Origin: QYOJ01 sp043806735
GTDB lineage: Bacteria > Bacteroidota > Bacteroidia > Bacteroidales > FEN-979
Reading direction: 5' to 3'
Assembly: GCA_043806735.1 (NCBI GenBank)
Contig: JAZDGR010000005.1
Location: forward strand, 1 to 19,578
DNA length: 19,578 bases
The notes beneath the pieces were generated by a model. That model made no database searches. It was not told the DNA's origin and was given only the letters and a program-made list of their open reading frames with translations. The first letter of the stretch is position 1. Each line of letters begins with the position of its first letter. Of this stretch, positions 7,544 to 15,743 are shown piece after piece. The position numbers and the translations under genes are program-made.

Positions 7544-9502
7544 ATGTTTATGCGAAAACTATTTCTGGTCTATCTGGTTATTGCCTTATCCGCGCAGGTT
7601 GTTGCCTCTGATCCAATCCGTGAACTGATCAACGGATCGGGTGATGCCGGAAAATACCCGGGCAACGACATCCTGGTACTGTTCGACAGTACATGCACAG
7701 ATGTGCAACCAACAGGATTGAGTATGGTAACCAATCATATTTTGTACAAAGTTCTGACTCCCGGTGGCGCCAGGGAACTGAGTGCCATCACTTTCGGGTA
7801 TGATCCGCAATCGGCATTTGTCGAGGTGAAGAAAGCGACCATCTTCCGGAAAAACGGGGATGTTGTACAACTTGATCTAAACAATGTGCAGGATTACCCG
7901 GCGCCCGCGCGTGCGATCTACTGGGGGGCCAGGGAGAAAATGATAGACATCGGACGCCTGGAACCCGGAGACGCGGTGGATGTCATTCTGTTCCGGAAAG
8001 GATTTACTTACGCATTGTTGCAAGATGACGACGACCGGTACATCCCGCCAATGCGGGGCCATTTCTATGATATTGTCGAATTTTTCGGACCAAATCCGGT
8101 CATCCTGAAAGTCTACCAGGTAAGAGTACCCAAGGAAAAACTTCTTCAATTTGAATTCTATAACGGGGAAGCACAGGTTTCGGCATGGATTGAAGAGGAC
8201 AAATTCGTCTATACCTTTTCGAAGTCAAACCTCTTACCGGTAAAAACGGAACCGCGCATGGTTGCCCAATCGGACGTGGCACCCAAGTTGCTGCTCTCCA
8301 CAAGCCCCGACTGGTTTACCAAATCGACGTGGTTCTTCAAGGTCAATGAAGATTACGGCAGTTTCGAATCCACCCGGGAGATCCAAGCCAAAGTAGATGA
8401 AATCCTCAAAGGCGCCGGGTCTGAAATGGACTCGATCTCTCTACTGACTCACTGGTGCGCCGATGAAATCCGTTATTCAGGTATCTCGATGGGCGACGGA
8501 GAAGGGTTCACGCTCCATAAAGGAGAGATGACCTTTACCGACCGTTGCGGTGTTTGCAAGGACAAAGCGGGCATGCTGATTACGATGCTACGGGCAGCCG
8601 GGTTTGAATCATACCCGGCGATGACCATGGCTGGATCCCGCATTGACTACATTCCCGCCGACCAGTTTAACCATTGCGTAACGGTGGTGAAGTTGAGCGA
8701 CGGGAAATACCATCTCCTGGATCCCACCTGGGTTCCTTTTTTACGCGAACTATGGTCCAGCGCTGAACAGCAACAGCAATACCTGATGGGGATACCTGAA
8801 GGAGCCGACCTGGCCACCACACCCATCTCGGAACCAGAATACCATTATGTAAAAATATCGGCCAATTCCGAGCTTCTTTCCAATGGGACATTAACAGGGA
8901 CTTTGATCATCACGGCAGAAGGGCAGTCTGACGGCGCTGTCAGAGGTTTTTTCAAGTATTCCAACCAAACCCAGTGGAACCAAAACCTGGAACGGGAATT
9001 CCAGCGGATCCATCCGAAAGCCAGGATCACCAAACTCGATTATGGCAAACCGATGGATTACCAGTCGGGCCCAATCCGTATCGAAATCGGATATACTATT
9101 CCAGATTATGCCGTTATAGCCGGGAATCTGGTATTCTTTACTCCGTTGACTGCCGCCCAGATCTTTAAGTCGGCGCAGGGGCATCTTTATTTTGAACCCG
9201 ATCTGAAAGAACGGAAATATCCCTTCAGAGACCGTTGTTCGCGGGAAGTTAAAATCAACGAAACGGTGAAATTGCCTGCTATCGGTGAAATCATCCGGAT
9301 TCCAGCCAATGCGGAAAACCAGGGAAAATCTACCTCTTTTCGTGGGGGATATCAACTGAACGGGAACCTGCTTATGTTCACTGAAAAAGCCATTCTGGGA
9401 AAACGTATTTATGATGCCAAAGAGTGGCCTGATTTCAAAGCGGTTGTGGAAGCGCAGAACCGCTTTGCAGCTCAGCCGGTCATCTTTACACTTCAGAATT
9501 AA
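7544..9502 (+). CDS. Exported DUF3857 / transglutaminase-like protein, catalytic residues intact
   Basis: The 652-residue protein begins with a signal peptide (about 1-21, LVIALSAQVVAS). A DUF3857 beta-rich region covers about 50-240, and a transglutaminase-like cysteine-protease fold about 270-400. The triad is present: C338 in DRCGVCKDKAGML, H377 in QFNHCVTVV and D393 in YHLLDPTW. A beta-rich C-terminal domain follows. Proteins of this design are common in Bacteroidota, and the fold would cut or cross-link proteins or peptides in the periplasm. The true substrate is unknown. A second start two codons later (7550) is equally possible. It lies 17 bases after the receiver-PAS gene and 25 bases before a diverged paralogue, so it probably belongs to the same transcript. 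Confidence 0.9.
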   Translation: MFMRKLFLVYLVIALSAQVVASDPIRELINGSGDAGKYPGNDILVLFDSTCTDVQPTGLSMVTNHILYKVLTPGGARELSAITFGYDPQSAFVEVKKATIFRKNGDVVQLDLNNVQDYPAPARAIYWGAREKMIDIGRLEPGDAVDVILFRKGFTYALLQDDDDRYIPPMRGHFYDIVEFFGPNPVILKVYQVRVPKEKLLQFEFYNGEAQVSAWIEEDKFVYTFSKSNLLPVKTEPRMVAQSDVAPKLLLSTSPDWFTKSTWFFKVNEDYGSFESTREIQAKVDEILKGAGSEMDSISLLTHWCADEIRYSGISMGDGEGFTLHKGEMTFTDRCGVCKDKAGMLITMLRAAGFESYPAMTMAGSRIDYIPADQFNHCVTVVKLSDGKYHLLDPTWVPFLRELWSSAEQQQQYLMGIPEGADLATTPISEPEYHYVKISANSELLSNGTLTGTLIITAEGQSDGAVRGFFKYSNQTQWNQNLEREFQRIHPKARITKLDYGKPMDYQSGPIRIEIGYTIPDYAVIAGNLVFFTPLTAAQIFKSAQGHLYFEPDLKERKYPFRDRCSREVKINETVKLPAIGEIIRIPANAENQGKSTSFRGGYQLNGNLLMFTEKAILGKRIYDAKEWPDFKAVVEAQNRFAAQPVIFTLQN

Positions 9503-9527
9503 TTATCCACCAGGAAAATCTGCCACC

Positions 9528-11357
9528 ATGAATAAACAACGATTCTTCCTCTTATTGATCCCTGCACTACTTAGCTGTTTTCCCCTGTTCGCGCAGACCG
9601 ATCGTTATGATGCAGTGTACCTCTCACTGGTCAAGGAATATACCTTGAATCCTGACGGAAGTATGGATTCCCGTTGCAGAAAAGTGCAACAACTCCAGAA
9701 TTATCAATCCTTTCACAGGCTTTTCGGAGAGACATTTATTGTCTACAATCCAGAAAACCAGCATCTCAGGATCCATGAAGCGTATACGATCATGGCTGAC
9801 GGAAAGAAAGTGATCACACCGGAAAATGGGTTTAACGAAGTCTTGCCGCGGTTTGCAGCCCTTGCCCCGGATTTTAACGGGTTACGCGAAATGGTCATCA
9901 CACATACGGGATTGGAGATCGGCGCGACGATTCATCTTACCTATGAAATTCATTCAGACAAAGGGTTTTTTCCGGCCTTTATGGGAAGTGAAATCCTTGC
10001 CGAAACGCAACCGGTTAAGGAATTGACCATCACTATCAAAATCCCCGAGGACATCAGCCTCTTTTATCATATTTTCAACTCGGTTTTGAAATCGGTTCAG
10101 ACCACTGAAAACGGATTCAAAATCTACACCTGGAGCCAATCGGATATATCGGCCATACCGGCTGACGATCATCAGCCTCTTCACAATGCGGCAGATCCAT
10201 TCTTGATTTTCAGCACGCAGGATACCTATCAAAAACTGGTTTCCTGGTTCGCCGGGCAGGAAGCTCGTAAGGATTCCTTATCCGGATCGATGGACGATAT
10301 GATTGTCAAGCTCGTAGCAGAAAAAAAGGAGCCTGCAGCGTTGGCTTTTGCCTTGCAGGGAGCGGTAGTAAACGACCTCCGGCTATATGATATTCCGGAT
10401 GAACTTACCGGGTATCGCTTACGGAGTCCCATTAGGGTATGGGACAGCAACGGAGGAACCCCCGCCGAAAAAGCGGTATTACTTGCTTCGATGTTGAAAC
10501 GCGGCGGAATCGAAGCCAAACCAGTTCTGGTTTTCAACGAAAGTCACTTTGATGAACGAGTTGCCAGTCTTACCGAACTGGATGAGTGGATTGTGAAAGC
10601 AGAAATTCCCACAACGGGCCCCATATACCTCTCTGTGAAACAGGTAAATGCCTATGATATGACTGTACTTATGCCCGGACAAATATTTCTCGAGATGAAT
10701 CCGGATGGTTCATTTGAACTATCGCAGATGGAAAAGGGAAGAGGAGCTATTAAACTGACAGGAAATTTCGAGATAAAACCCGATTTCGTATTCTCAGGAA
10801 AGATTAACGGAAGCCTTTCCGGGAGTTGCAATCCGCGGCTGGCCTTGCTCCGGGATTCAAGCAAATTGAAATATTACCTGGGAGGTGGGATTGCTTCCCC
10901 GGAACTAAAAGGGATTGAACTGAATCTTTCTAAATGCCCGGAAACAACCTTTTCCTGTAACGTGTTGAAAGAAAATACCATGAAAAAAGATTCAAGTTTC
11001 CGTTTCCTCCCGCTTCCATTTCTTAAAACCGGTGTAGAAAACTTGGCAATCAGTTCCCTGGTTGCTGTCAGATCCGTTCCGTTTGAGCTTCCGGCAAAAC
11101 TTGATGAGAGCTATATTTATTCGATAAGTATTCCCGACAACCTTATCCCGGTCACTTCAAACAGTGAAATCCAGATCACAAATGAAGCCGGCTCATTTCT
11201 TTTCAAAATAAATTTCAAGGCAGGAGTCGTTGATGTAACCAAAGAGATGCATTTGAAACAGGCTACCATTTCCCCTGACCGGTATAGGGACTTCAAGGAA
11301 TTAATGGACAACTGGAACTTGCGGCAGACCAGAGAACTGATTTTCAGGACAGACTAA
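9528..11357 (+). CDS. Exported DUF3857 protein with degenerate transglutaminase domain
   Basis: This 609-residue protein has the same design as its upstream neighbour: a signal peptide (about 1-23, ending PLFAQ), DUF3857 at about 60-210 and a transglutaminase-like region at about 260-375, then a beta-rich tail. The region GGTPAEKAVLLASMLKRGGI aligns with the active-site helix of the neighbour, but the catalytic cysteine is replaced by P312. The histidine position holds E353 (ELDEWIV), and the aspartate position falls at S369/V370. All three catalytic residues are therefore lost while the fold seems kept, so it is probably a binding or regulatory pseudoenzyme. The frame is open from 9411, but the signal peptide fixes the start at 9528. 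An LLSC near residue 17 resembles a lipobox, but hydrophobic residues continue past it. The stop overlaps that of convergent dnaG by four bases. Confidence 0.85.
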   Translation: MNKQRFFLLLIPALLSCFPLFAQTDRYDAVYLSLVKEYTLNPDGSMDSRCRKVQQLQNYQSFHRLFGETFIVYNPENQHLRIHEAYTIMADGKKVITPENGFNEVLPRFAALAPDFNGLREMVITHTGLEIGATIHLTYEIHSDKGFFPAFMGSEILAETQPVKELTITIKIPEDISLFYHIFNSVLKSVQTTENGFKIYTWSQSDISAIPADDHQPLHNAADPFLIFSTQDTYQKLVSWFAGQEARKDSLSGSMDDMIVKLVAEKKEPAALAFALQGAVVNDLRLYDIPDELTGYRLRSPIRVWDSNGGTPAEKAVLLASMLKRGGIEAKPVLVFNESHFDERVASLTELDEWIVKAEIPTTGPIYLSVKQVNAYDMTVLMPGQIFLEMNPDGSFELSQMEKGRGAIKLTGNFEIKPDFVFSGKINGSLSGSCNPRLALLRDSSKLKYYLGGGIASPELKGIELNLSKCPETTFSCNVLKENTMKKDSSFRFLPLPFLKTGVENLAISSLVAVRSVPFELPAKLDESYIYSISIPDNLIPVTSNSEIQITNEAGSFLFKINFKAGVVDVTKEMHLKQATISPDRYRDFKELMDNWNLRQTRELIFRTD

Positions 11358-13303
11358 CGGGTGATGATTCTGCCCAATTCTTTATTTACAAGAATACTGC
11401 TTTTTTTCAGGTTTTTTAATTCATTCAAGAGAAGTTCCTGTTCTTTGGGATCGGTGGTTTCCCGGATCTCTTTCTGTTTGGCCGCAATAATTTTATCTAG
11501 TTTTTTTACTTTGAAAGAGAGCAGGGCTGTGATCACTAGCTCTTTTACGTGTTTGTCTTCTTCCTCAACAAGGATGTTATTTGTTTCCCAGTTTTCGCTT
11601 AACTCGTAAGGGGTGAAAACCAAGTCGATAGCTACCCGGGCAATCTCAGGATCGGTGTGCGAAAGGAATTCTTGACGATCGGGAATCATTTGCTGCTCAT
11701 GAGCAATTATGTAAGAAGAAAAAATACCGGCATACAACGGATTTTCAAATCCCAGTTCATCCCGGATAATATCAATAAGAATAAAATCGGCCACTTTAAC
11801 AGAGAATTCCGCCTCCTTGTTATTTTCATCTTTCTGTAGTAGCGTGATCGTTTCATTGCCATATAGGAGCAGCAGCCGGATCAGTTCCCGTTCCTGGTAT
11901 TCATCGGAATCTATATCATACTCCGGTTGCGAAGGGGCAGATATCTCCTCCGTCCAGCCGACATCCTCGGGTTTCTCAATTTCGGGGAGCGTCTTTTTGA
12001 TCTTGTTGCGCAGGATCTTCCGGACTTCATTCATCAGAATTTGTTCGGAAACGCTCATGAGTGCAGAGCACTCCTTGATGTAGAGGGTACGGGTAATCCC
12101 GTCGGGGATCAGTCCGATGGTATTAACGATCTCTTTGATGAGGGACGCTTTCTTTATCGGATCCCCTTTCGTTTCACTGAGCAGAAGCCGGGTTTTGAAG
12201 AGGATGAAATTATCAGAGTGAGTGGATATAAACGTTTCAACCTCCGATGGATGATGTTTCCGGGCGAAAGAATCCGGGTCTTCCCCGTCGGGGAAAAGTA
12301 CGATTTTCACATTTAATCCTTCTTCCACAATCATATCTATTCCCCGGAATGAAGCTTTGATCCCGGCGGGATCCCCGTCATAGAGGATGGTAATATGTTT
12401 GGTATACCGCTGGATCATCCGCACCTGGTCGTGGGTGAGGGAAGTGCCGGATGAAGCTACTACATTTTCGATCCCGGCCTGGAAAAGAGCCAGTACATCG
12501 GTGTACCCTTCCACCAGGAAGCAGTTGTCTTTTGCGGCGATCGAATTCCGGGCGAAGTAGATACCGTAAAGCGATTTACTCTTGTTGTAGACTTCCGATT
12601 CGGGAGAGTTGACATATTTCGGCCGGTTTTTTTCCGAGGTCAGAATACGGCCCCCGAAACCGGTCACTCTTCCCGAAACTCCGTGGATAGGAAAAATGAC
12701 CCTGGCGTGAAACCGGTCATACAACCGGCCCTCTTTCTGGATCGAGAGACCGCTTTTTACGAGGTAGTCTTCCTTGTACCCGTTTTTCAAAGTATGTTGG
12801 GTAAAGGCATCCCAGTTTTCGGGACTATAGCCAAGCTGAAACTTCTTGATGATGTCATCCCGGATACCGCGTTCTTTCAGATAACTTAAACCAATGGCTT
12901 TTCCCTCCTCCGTTTCATGAAGGGCTTTTATAAAAAAATCGCAGGCAAACTGATTAAGGTTGAAAAGGCTCTCCCGTTCCCCAAGCTCCTGTAGCATCTC
13001 GGGCGTCTGGACCTCTTCTTCGATCTCGATGTGGTATTTTCTGGCGAGGTACCGAAGGGCATCCGGATAGGCGAGATGTTCATGTTCAATTAGAAAGTTG
13101 ACAGCATTTCCTGCCTTTCCGCAGCCAAAACACTTGTAAATGCCCTTGACAGGAGATACCGTGAAGGAGGGAGTTTTTTCGTTATGGAAAGGACATAAAC
13201 CGATTAAATTCACGCCCCGCCTACGGAGAGTCACAAAATCCCCGATCACCTCCTCGATCCGTGTGGCAGAAATGATGTTGTCGATGGTGTCGCGCGGGAT
13301 CAT
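11354..13303 (-). CDS. dnaG: DNA primase DnaG
   Basis: DnaG makes the RNA primers for DNA replication. From the ATG at 13303 it has 649 residues, beginning MIPRDTIDNIISATRIEEVI as the family does. The frame is open 18 residues further upstream, but that stretch is not primase-like. The zinc-binding domain has C37, H40, C58 and C61 (LCPFHNEKTPSF, YKCFGCGKAGN). The Toprim catalytic core contains EGYTDVLAL with E265, LYDGDPAG with D309 and D311, and DGEDPDSF. The C-terminal part, which in other bacteria contacts the DnaB helicase, is poorly conserved and ends in a lysine-rich coiled coil. It is not in the rpsU-dnaG-rpoD arrangement of proteobacteria. Its stop overlaps that of the convergent DUF3857 gene, and it diverges from the polyferredoxin gene with a 68-base gap. 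Confidence 0.97.
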   Translation of the reverse strand: MIPRDTIDNIISATRIEEVIGDFVTLRRRGVNLIGLCPFHNEKTPSFTVSPVKGIYKCFGCGKAGNAVNFLIEHEHLAYPDALRYLARKYHIEIEEEVQTPEMLQELGERESLFNLNQFACDFFIKALHETEEGKAIGLSYLKERGIRDDIIKKFQLGYSPENWDAFTQHTLKNGYKEDYLVKSGLSIQKEGRLYDRFHARVIFPIHGVSGRVTGFGGRILTSEKNRPKYVNSPESEVYNKSKSLYGIYFARNSIAAKDNCFLVEGYTDVLALFQAGIENVVASSGTSLTHDQVRMIQRYTKHITILYDGDPAGIKASFRGIDMIVEEGLNVKIVLFPDGEDPDSFARKHHPSEVETFISTHSDNFILFKTRLLLSETKGDPIKKASLIKEIVNTIGLIPDGITRTLYIKECSALMSVSEQILMNEVRKILRNKIKKTLPEIEKPEDVGWTEEISAPSQPEYDIDSDEYQERELIRLLLLYGNETITLLQKDENNKEAEFSVKVADFILIDIIRDELGFENPLYAGIFSSYIIAHEQQMIPDRQEFLSHTDPEIARVAIDLVFTPYELSENWETNNILVEEEDKHVKELVITALLSFKVKKLDKIIAAKQKEIRETTDPKEQELLLNELKNLKKSSILVNKELGRIITR

Positions 13304-13371
13304 GAAAATCAAGTATCTTGAAGCGAAAATACGTAATTTTATCGACAAATTCAACATCGATTTCCAAAGAG

Positions 13372-14865
13372 ATGAATTGGAAAATCTTGAAGTATATGCG
13401 GGTGATTATCTCCCTTGCCTTTTTCTTATTCACGCTTTATATATTTGTGGATGTCACTGTTATATTTTCTGTAAAATTCATTCACAGCTTCCTTTTTCTC
13501 CAGGTTGTTCCATCGTTGCTGGATTTTATCACACTTTTTTCACTGGGATCTTCGGGGATTTTTTTCGTTTTGGCCGTGACCCTTCTGTTCGGCCGGGTCT
13601 ACTGCTCCTCGGTATGCCCCCTGGGAACCCTGTCGGATATTTGCATCGGCATTAATGCGCGGACCGGACAAAACAAAAATTTCAGGTACCGGAAACCTCT
13701 TCCATGGGTTGGGTACCTGATCCTGAGCCTCACGGTGCTTTTATTCCTTTTCGGAAATGTATTCGTACTGACTTTACTTGATCCCTTCAGCCTTGCCGGA
13801 AAATTCTTTGCTGACCTGGTTTGGCCGTTTGTTACGTTTGAAAACTTCCCCTCCTGGCCATCGATGCTGGTTTCCGGAGTTCTGTTTGCTACGATCGTGC
13901 TCCTGGCCGTTTTCAAGGAGCGGTGGTATTGCGCTGTGATCTGTCCTGTTGGAACCCTGCTTGGCCTGCTCTCAAAGACCTCCCTGTTCCGGATCTGGAT
14001 TGTTGCTGAAAGCTGCACGGACTGCGGGATCTGCAGCAAGACCTGTAAATCGGGATGCATCGACGTAAAGAACCGGAAAATCGATTTTTCACGGTGTGTG
14101 CTCTGTTTTAATTGCCTGTCGTCGTGTCCGGAGAAAGCGATGGAATATGGATTTGGGATACGAGATTCGGGATACGGGATCCGGGATACGAGATCCGGGA
14201 TCGGGGTTGTGGGAGATGGAATAAATTCACGGAGGGATTTTCTGAAAACAACCATACTGACGGCTTCTCTGCTGGCGTTGCCGAAACCAATCTTCCCGAA
14301 ACCGTCGGAAGAGCCGCAGACCACGAACAATCCCTATCCGGCAACGCCCCCGGGATCGGTAAGCTACTGGAACTACACCGAAAAATGCATCTCCTGCCAT
14401 TTGTGTATCAGCGTTTGTCCAACCCAAGTATTGCAACCTTCCCTACTTGAATTCGGGCTGACAGGCATCCTGCAGCCAAAAATGGACTACGAAAGAGGCT
14501 TCTGTGATTATACATGCAGAAAATGCCTGGAGATTTGTCCGACCGGGGCACTGCTGCCGGTCTCTCTGGAGCAAAAGAAACGAATCCAGATTGGAACGTC
14601 AAAACTGATCCGTAACCTGTGCATACCTTTTACAGAAAGAAAACCCTGTTCCCTGTGTGCCGATCATTGTCAAACCCAAGCCATTAAAGCCACCCCCTTC
14701 CTTGGCGAGCTGAAAATCCCGGTGATCTCGGAAAAACGATGTATTGGATGCGGACACTGCGAAAATATATGCCCAACACGGCCTACCCGGGCGATTTATG
14801 TGGAACCGCTTCTGTATCACCGGGTGGCGATGAAGCCGAAACAACCACTCTCAGGAACTTTATAA
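13372..14865 (+). CDS. Fused NapH/NapG-type membrane polyferredoxin with internal Tat motif
   Basis: The 497-residue protein looks like two electron-transfer proteins joined. The N-terminal half resembles NapH/CcoG: four membrane helices (about 12-32, 60-76, 113-138, 163-180), GRVYCSSVCPLGTL at 74-87, RWYCAVICPVGTLLG at 184-198, and two ferredoxin motifs at 215-229 and 242-252. The C-terminal half resembles NapG/MauM: a perfect twin-arginine motif SRRDFLK at 286-292, a hydrophobic helix, then 4Fe-4S sites CISCHLCISVCP (339-350), CDYTCRKCLEICP (378-390), CSLCADHC (426-433) and CIGCGHCENICP (457-468). The linker at 262-277 is encoded by a tandem heptamer array. It probably carries electrons from quinol or ferredoxin to a periplasmic enzyme, but no such enzyme is adjacent. 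The frame is open from 13318; I choose 13372 because the extra 18 residues precede a normal N-terminus. Its stop overlaps the next gene's stop. Confidence 0.88.
   Translation: MNWKILKYMRVIISLAFFLFTLYIFVDVTVIFSVKFIHSFLFLQVVPSLLDFITLFSLGSSGIFFVLAVTLLFGRVYCSSVCPLGTLSDICIGINARTGQNKNFRYRKPLPWVGYLILSLTVLLFLFGNVFVLTLLDPFSLAGKFFADLVWPFVTFENFPSWPSMLVSGVLFATIVLLAVFKERWYCAVICPVGTLLGLLSKTSLFRIWIVAESCTDCGICSKTCKSGCIDVKNRKIDFSRCVLCFNCLSSCPEKAMEYGFGIRDSGYGIRDTRSGIGVVGDGINSRRDFLKTTILTASLLALPKPIFPKPSEEPQTTNNPYPATPPGSVSYWNYTEKCISCHLCISVCPTQVLQPSLLEFGLTGILQPKMDYERGFCDYTCRKCLEICPTGALLPVSLEQKKRIQIGTSKLIRNLCIPFTERKPCSLCADHCQTQAIKATPFLGELKIPVISEKRCIGCGHCENICPTRPTRAIYVEPLLYHRVAMKPKQPLSGTL
14155..14203 (+). repeat. 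Tandem heptamer array, consensus GRGATWC, seven units
   Basis: Seven contiguous 7-base units: GGGATAC, GAGATTC, GGGATAC, GGGATCC, GGGATAC, GAGATCC, GGGATCG. Decayed units extend on both sides (TGGAATA at 14141, GGGTTGT at 14204, GGGAGAT at 14211). Because 3 x 7 = 21, the array is read in frame as an imperfect 7-residue repeat starting GIRD (residues 262, 269, with a decayed copy at 276). Confidence 0.9.
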
Positions 14866-15690
14866 CGGGAGTTCTTTCCACCCGGTTGATCCGAGCGACC
14901 ATTCTGATCGGAATCCGATCGTATTCAAAATCGTCTTCGCTTCGGGAAACCCCATGGCTAACTCTTCCGGCCGGTGTGCATCGGAAGTGACCGTAATGGG
15001 AATTTGTAAATGAAGGATCTTTTTCAGGATGTCAGGCCCGGGGAAAAGGGTATCAGATCTTTTTTTATAGATGCCTCTGGTATTGACCTCCACTACCGCA
15101 CCGCTTTGTTTGATCAGCTCAAGGGTTTCATCAACAAGTTTGACATACCAGGGTTCATTTTCCTGGAAAAACCGGTCCTTGTTGTGCATTTTGATCTTGT
15201 CGAGGTGACCGATGATATCGGGTTGTTCCCGGAGGATCATTGCCTGCAGCTGCCGCCAGTATGTGATGACAGCCTTCCGTACATCCCCTTCGAAAACATC
15301 GCTGATTCCTGAGTCGTAACTCAAACGGTTTGGCCCGTCGATAAACCAGACAGATTCATGCCCGGCATTCCTCACCAGGTGAACGGAGCCGATGATGTAG
15401 TCGAACGGGAAGGAGGCACGGAGGTCGCTGACAGGGCGGGTCAAACCGGGGATGTAGTCGTATTCAAGGCCGAGGAGAAGGTGGAGGCTGGATGACTGGA
15501 TGCTGGATATTGCTTTGCAGTATTCGGGCAAACTACCTTCCCGGATTGAAAAGGAGTTTACAAGGGGAATAGGGGAGTGATCAGAAAAACCCAACACGCT
15601 GAAACCCTTACGGATGGCTTCGTTTACGTACGCTTCAGGAAAATCAGACCCGTCACTGAAATTCGTATGAGTGTGAAGATTACCGAGCAT
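14860..15690 (-). CDS. PHP-family histidinol-phosphatase-like metallophosphoesterase
   Basis: A PHP-domain phosphoesterase of the HisJ/HisK type, a metal-dependent hydrolase of phosphate esters. From the ATG at 15690 it has 276 residues, the usual length for histidinol-phosphatase. The metal-binding motifs appear in order: NLHTHTNFSDG (H6, H8), GFSDHSP (D37, H38), GLEYDY (E76), IGSVH (H104), IGHLDKIK, VEVNTRG and TVTSDAH near the C-terminus. No histidine biosynthesis gene is nearby, so histidinol phosphate is only the most likely substrate; related PHP proteins act on other phosphate esters. A TTG at 15711 could extend it by seven residues, but LGNLHTHTNFSDG is the normal start of the family. 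It lies downstream of the U32 gene with a heptamer array between them, and its stop overlaps that of the polyferredoxin gene by six bases. Confidence 0.88.
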   Translation of the reverse strand: MLGNLHTHTNFSDGSDFPEAYVNEAIRKGFSVLGFSDHSPIPLVNSFSIREGSLPEYCKAISSIQSSSLHLLLGLEYDYIPGLTRPVSDLRASFPFDYIIGSVHLVRNAGHESVWFIDGPNRLSYDSGISDVFEGDVRKAVITYWRQLQAMILREQPDIIGHLDKIKMHNKDRFFQENEPWYVKLVDETLELIKQSGAVVEVNTRGIYKKRSDTLFPGPDILKKILHLQIPITVTSDAHRPEELAMGFPEAKTILNTIGFRSEWSLGSTGWKELPL

Positions 15691-15715
15691 GGTATCAAAC
15701 TGCAGAATCAATTTT

Positions 15716-15743
15716 GAATTCAGAATTCAGAATTTTGAATTAT
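15716..15743 (+). repeat. Tandem heptamer array, consensus GAATTCA, four units
   Basis: Units are GAATTCA, GAATTCA, GAATTTT and GAATTAT. The array covers the last codons and the TGA stop (15720-15722) of the U32 gene on the minus strand and lies 25 bases upstream of the PHP start. Confidence 0.75.

Noticed and set aside
9503..9511. TTATCCACC, a DnaA box with one mismatch
   Set aside because: It is a single imperfect site between two co-directional genes. A similar one (TTATCCACT, 18040-18048) lies inside a coding region, which shows such near matches arise by chance.
9570..9582. LLSC lipobox in the second DUF3857 protein
   Set aside because: The hydrophobic core continues for several residues past the cysteine and ends at a normal signal peptidase I site (FAQ), so lipidation is uncertain.
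14155..14203. Heptamer array as a CRISPR array
   Set aside because: Units are 7 bases and directly adjacent, with no spacers and no cas genes.
13599..14330. 243-codon minus-strand frame in the polyferredoxin gene
   Set aside because: It is antisense to the cysteine motifs and owes its length partly to the heptamer array.
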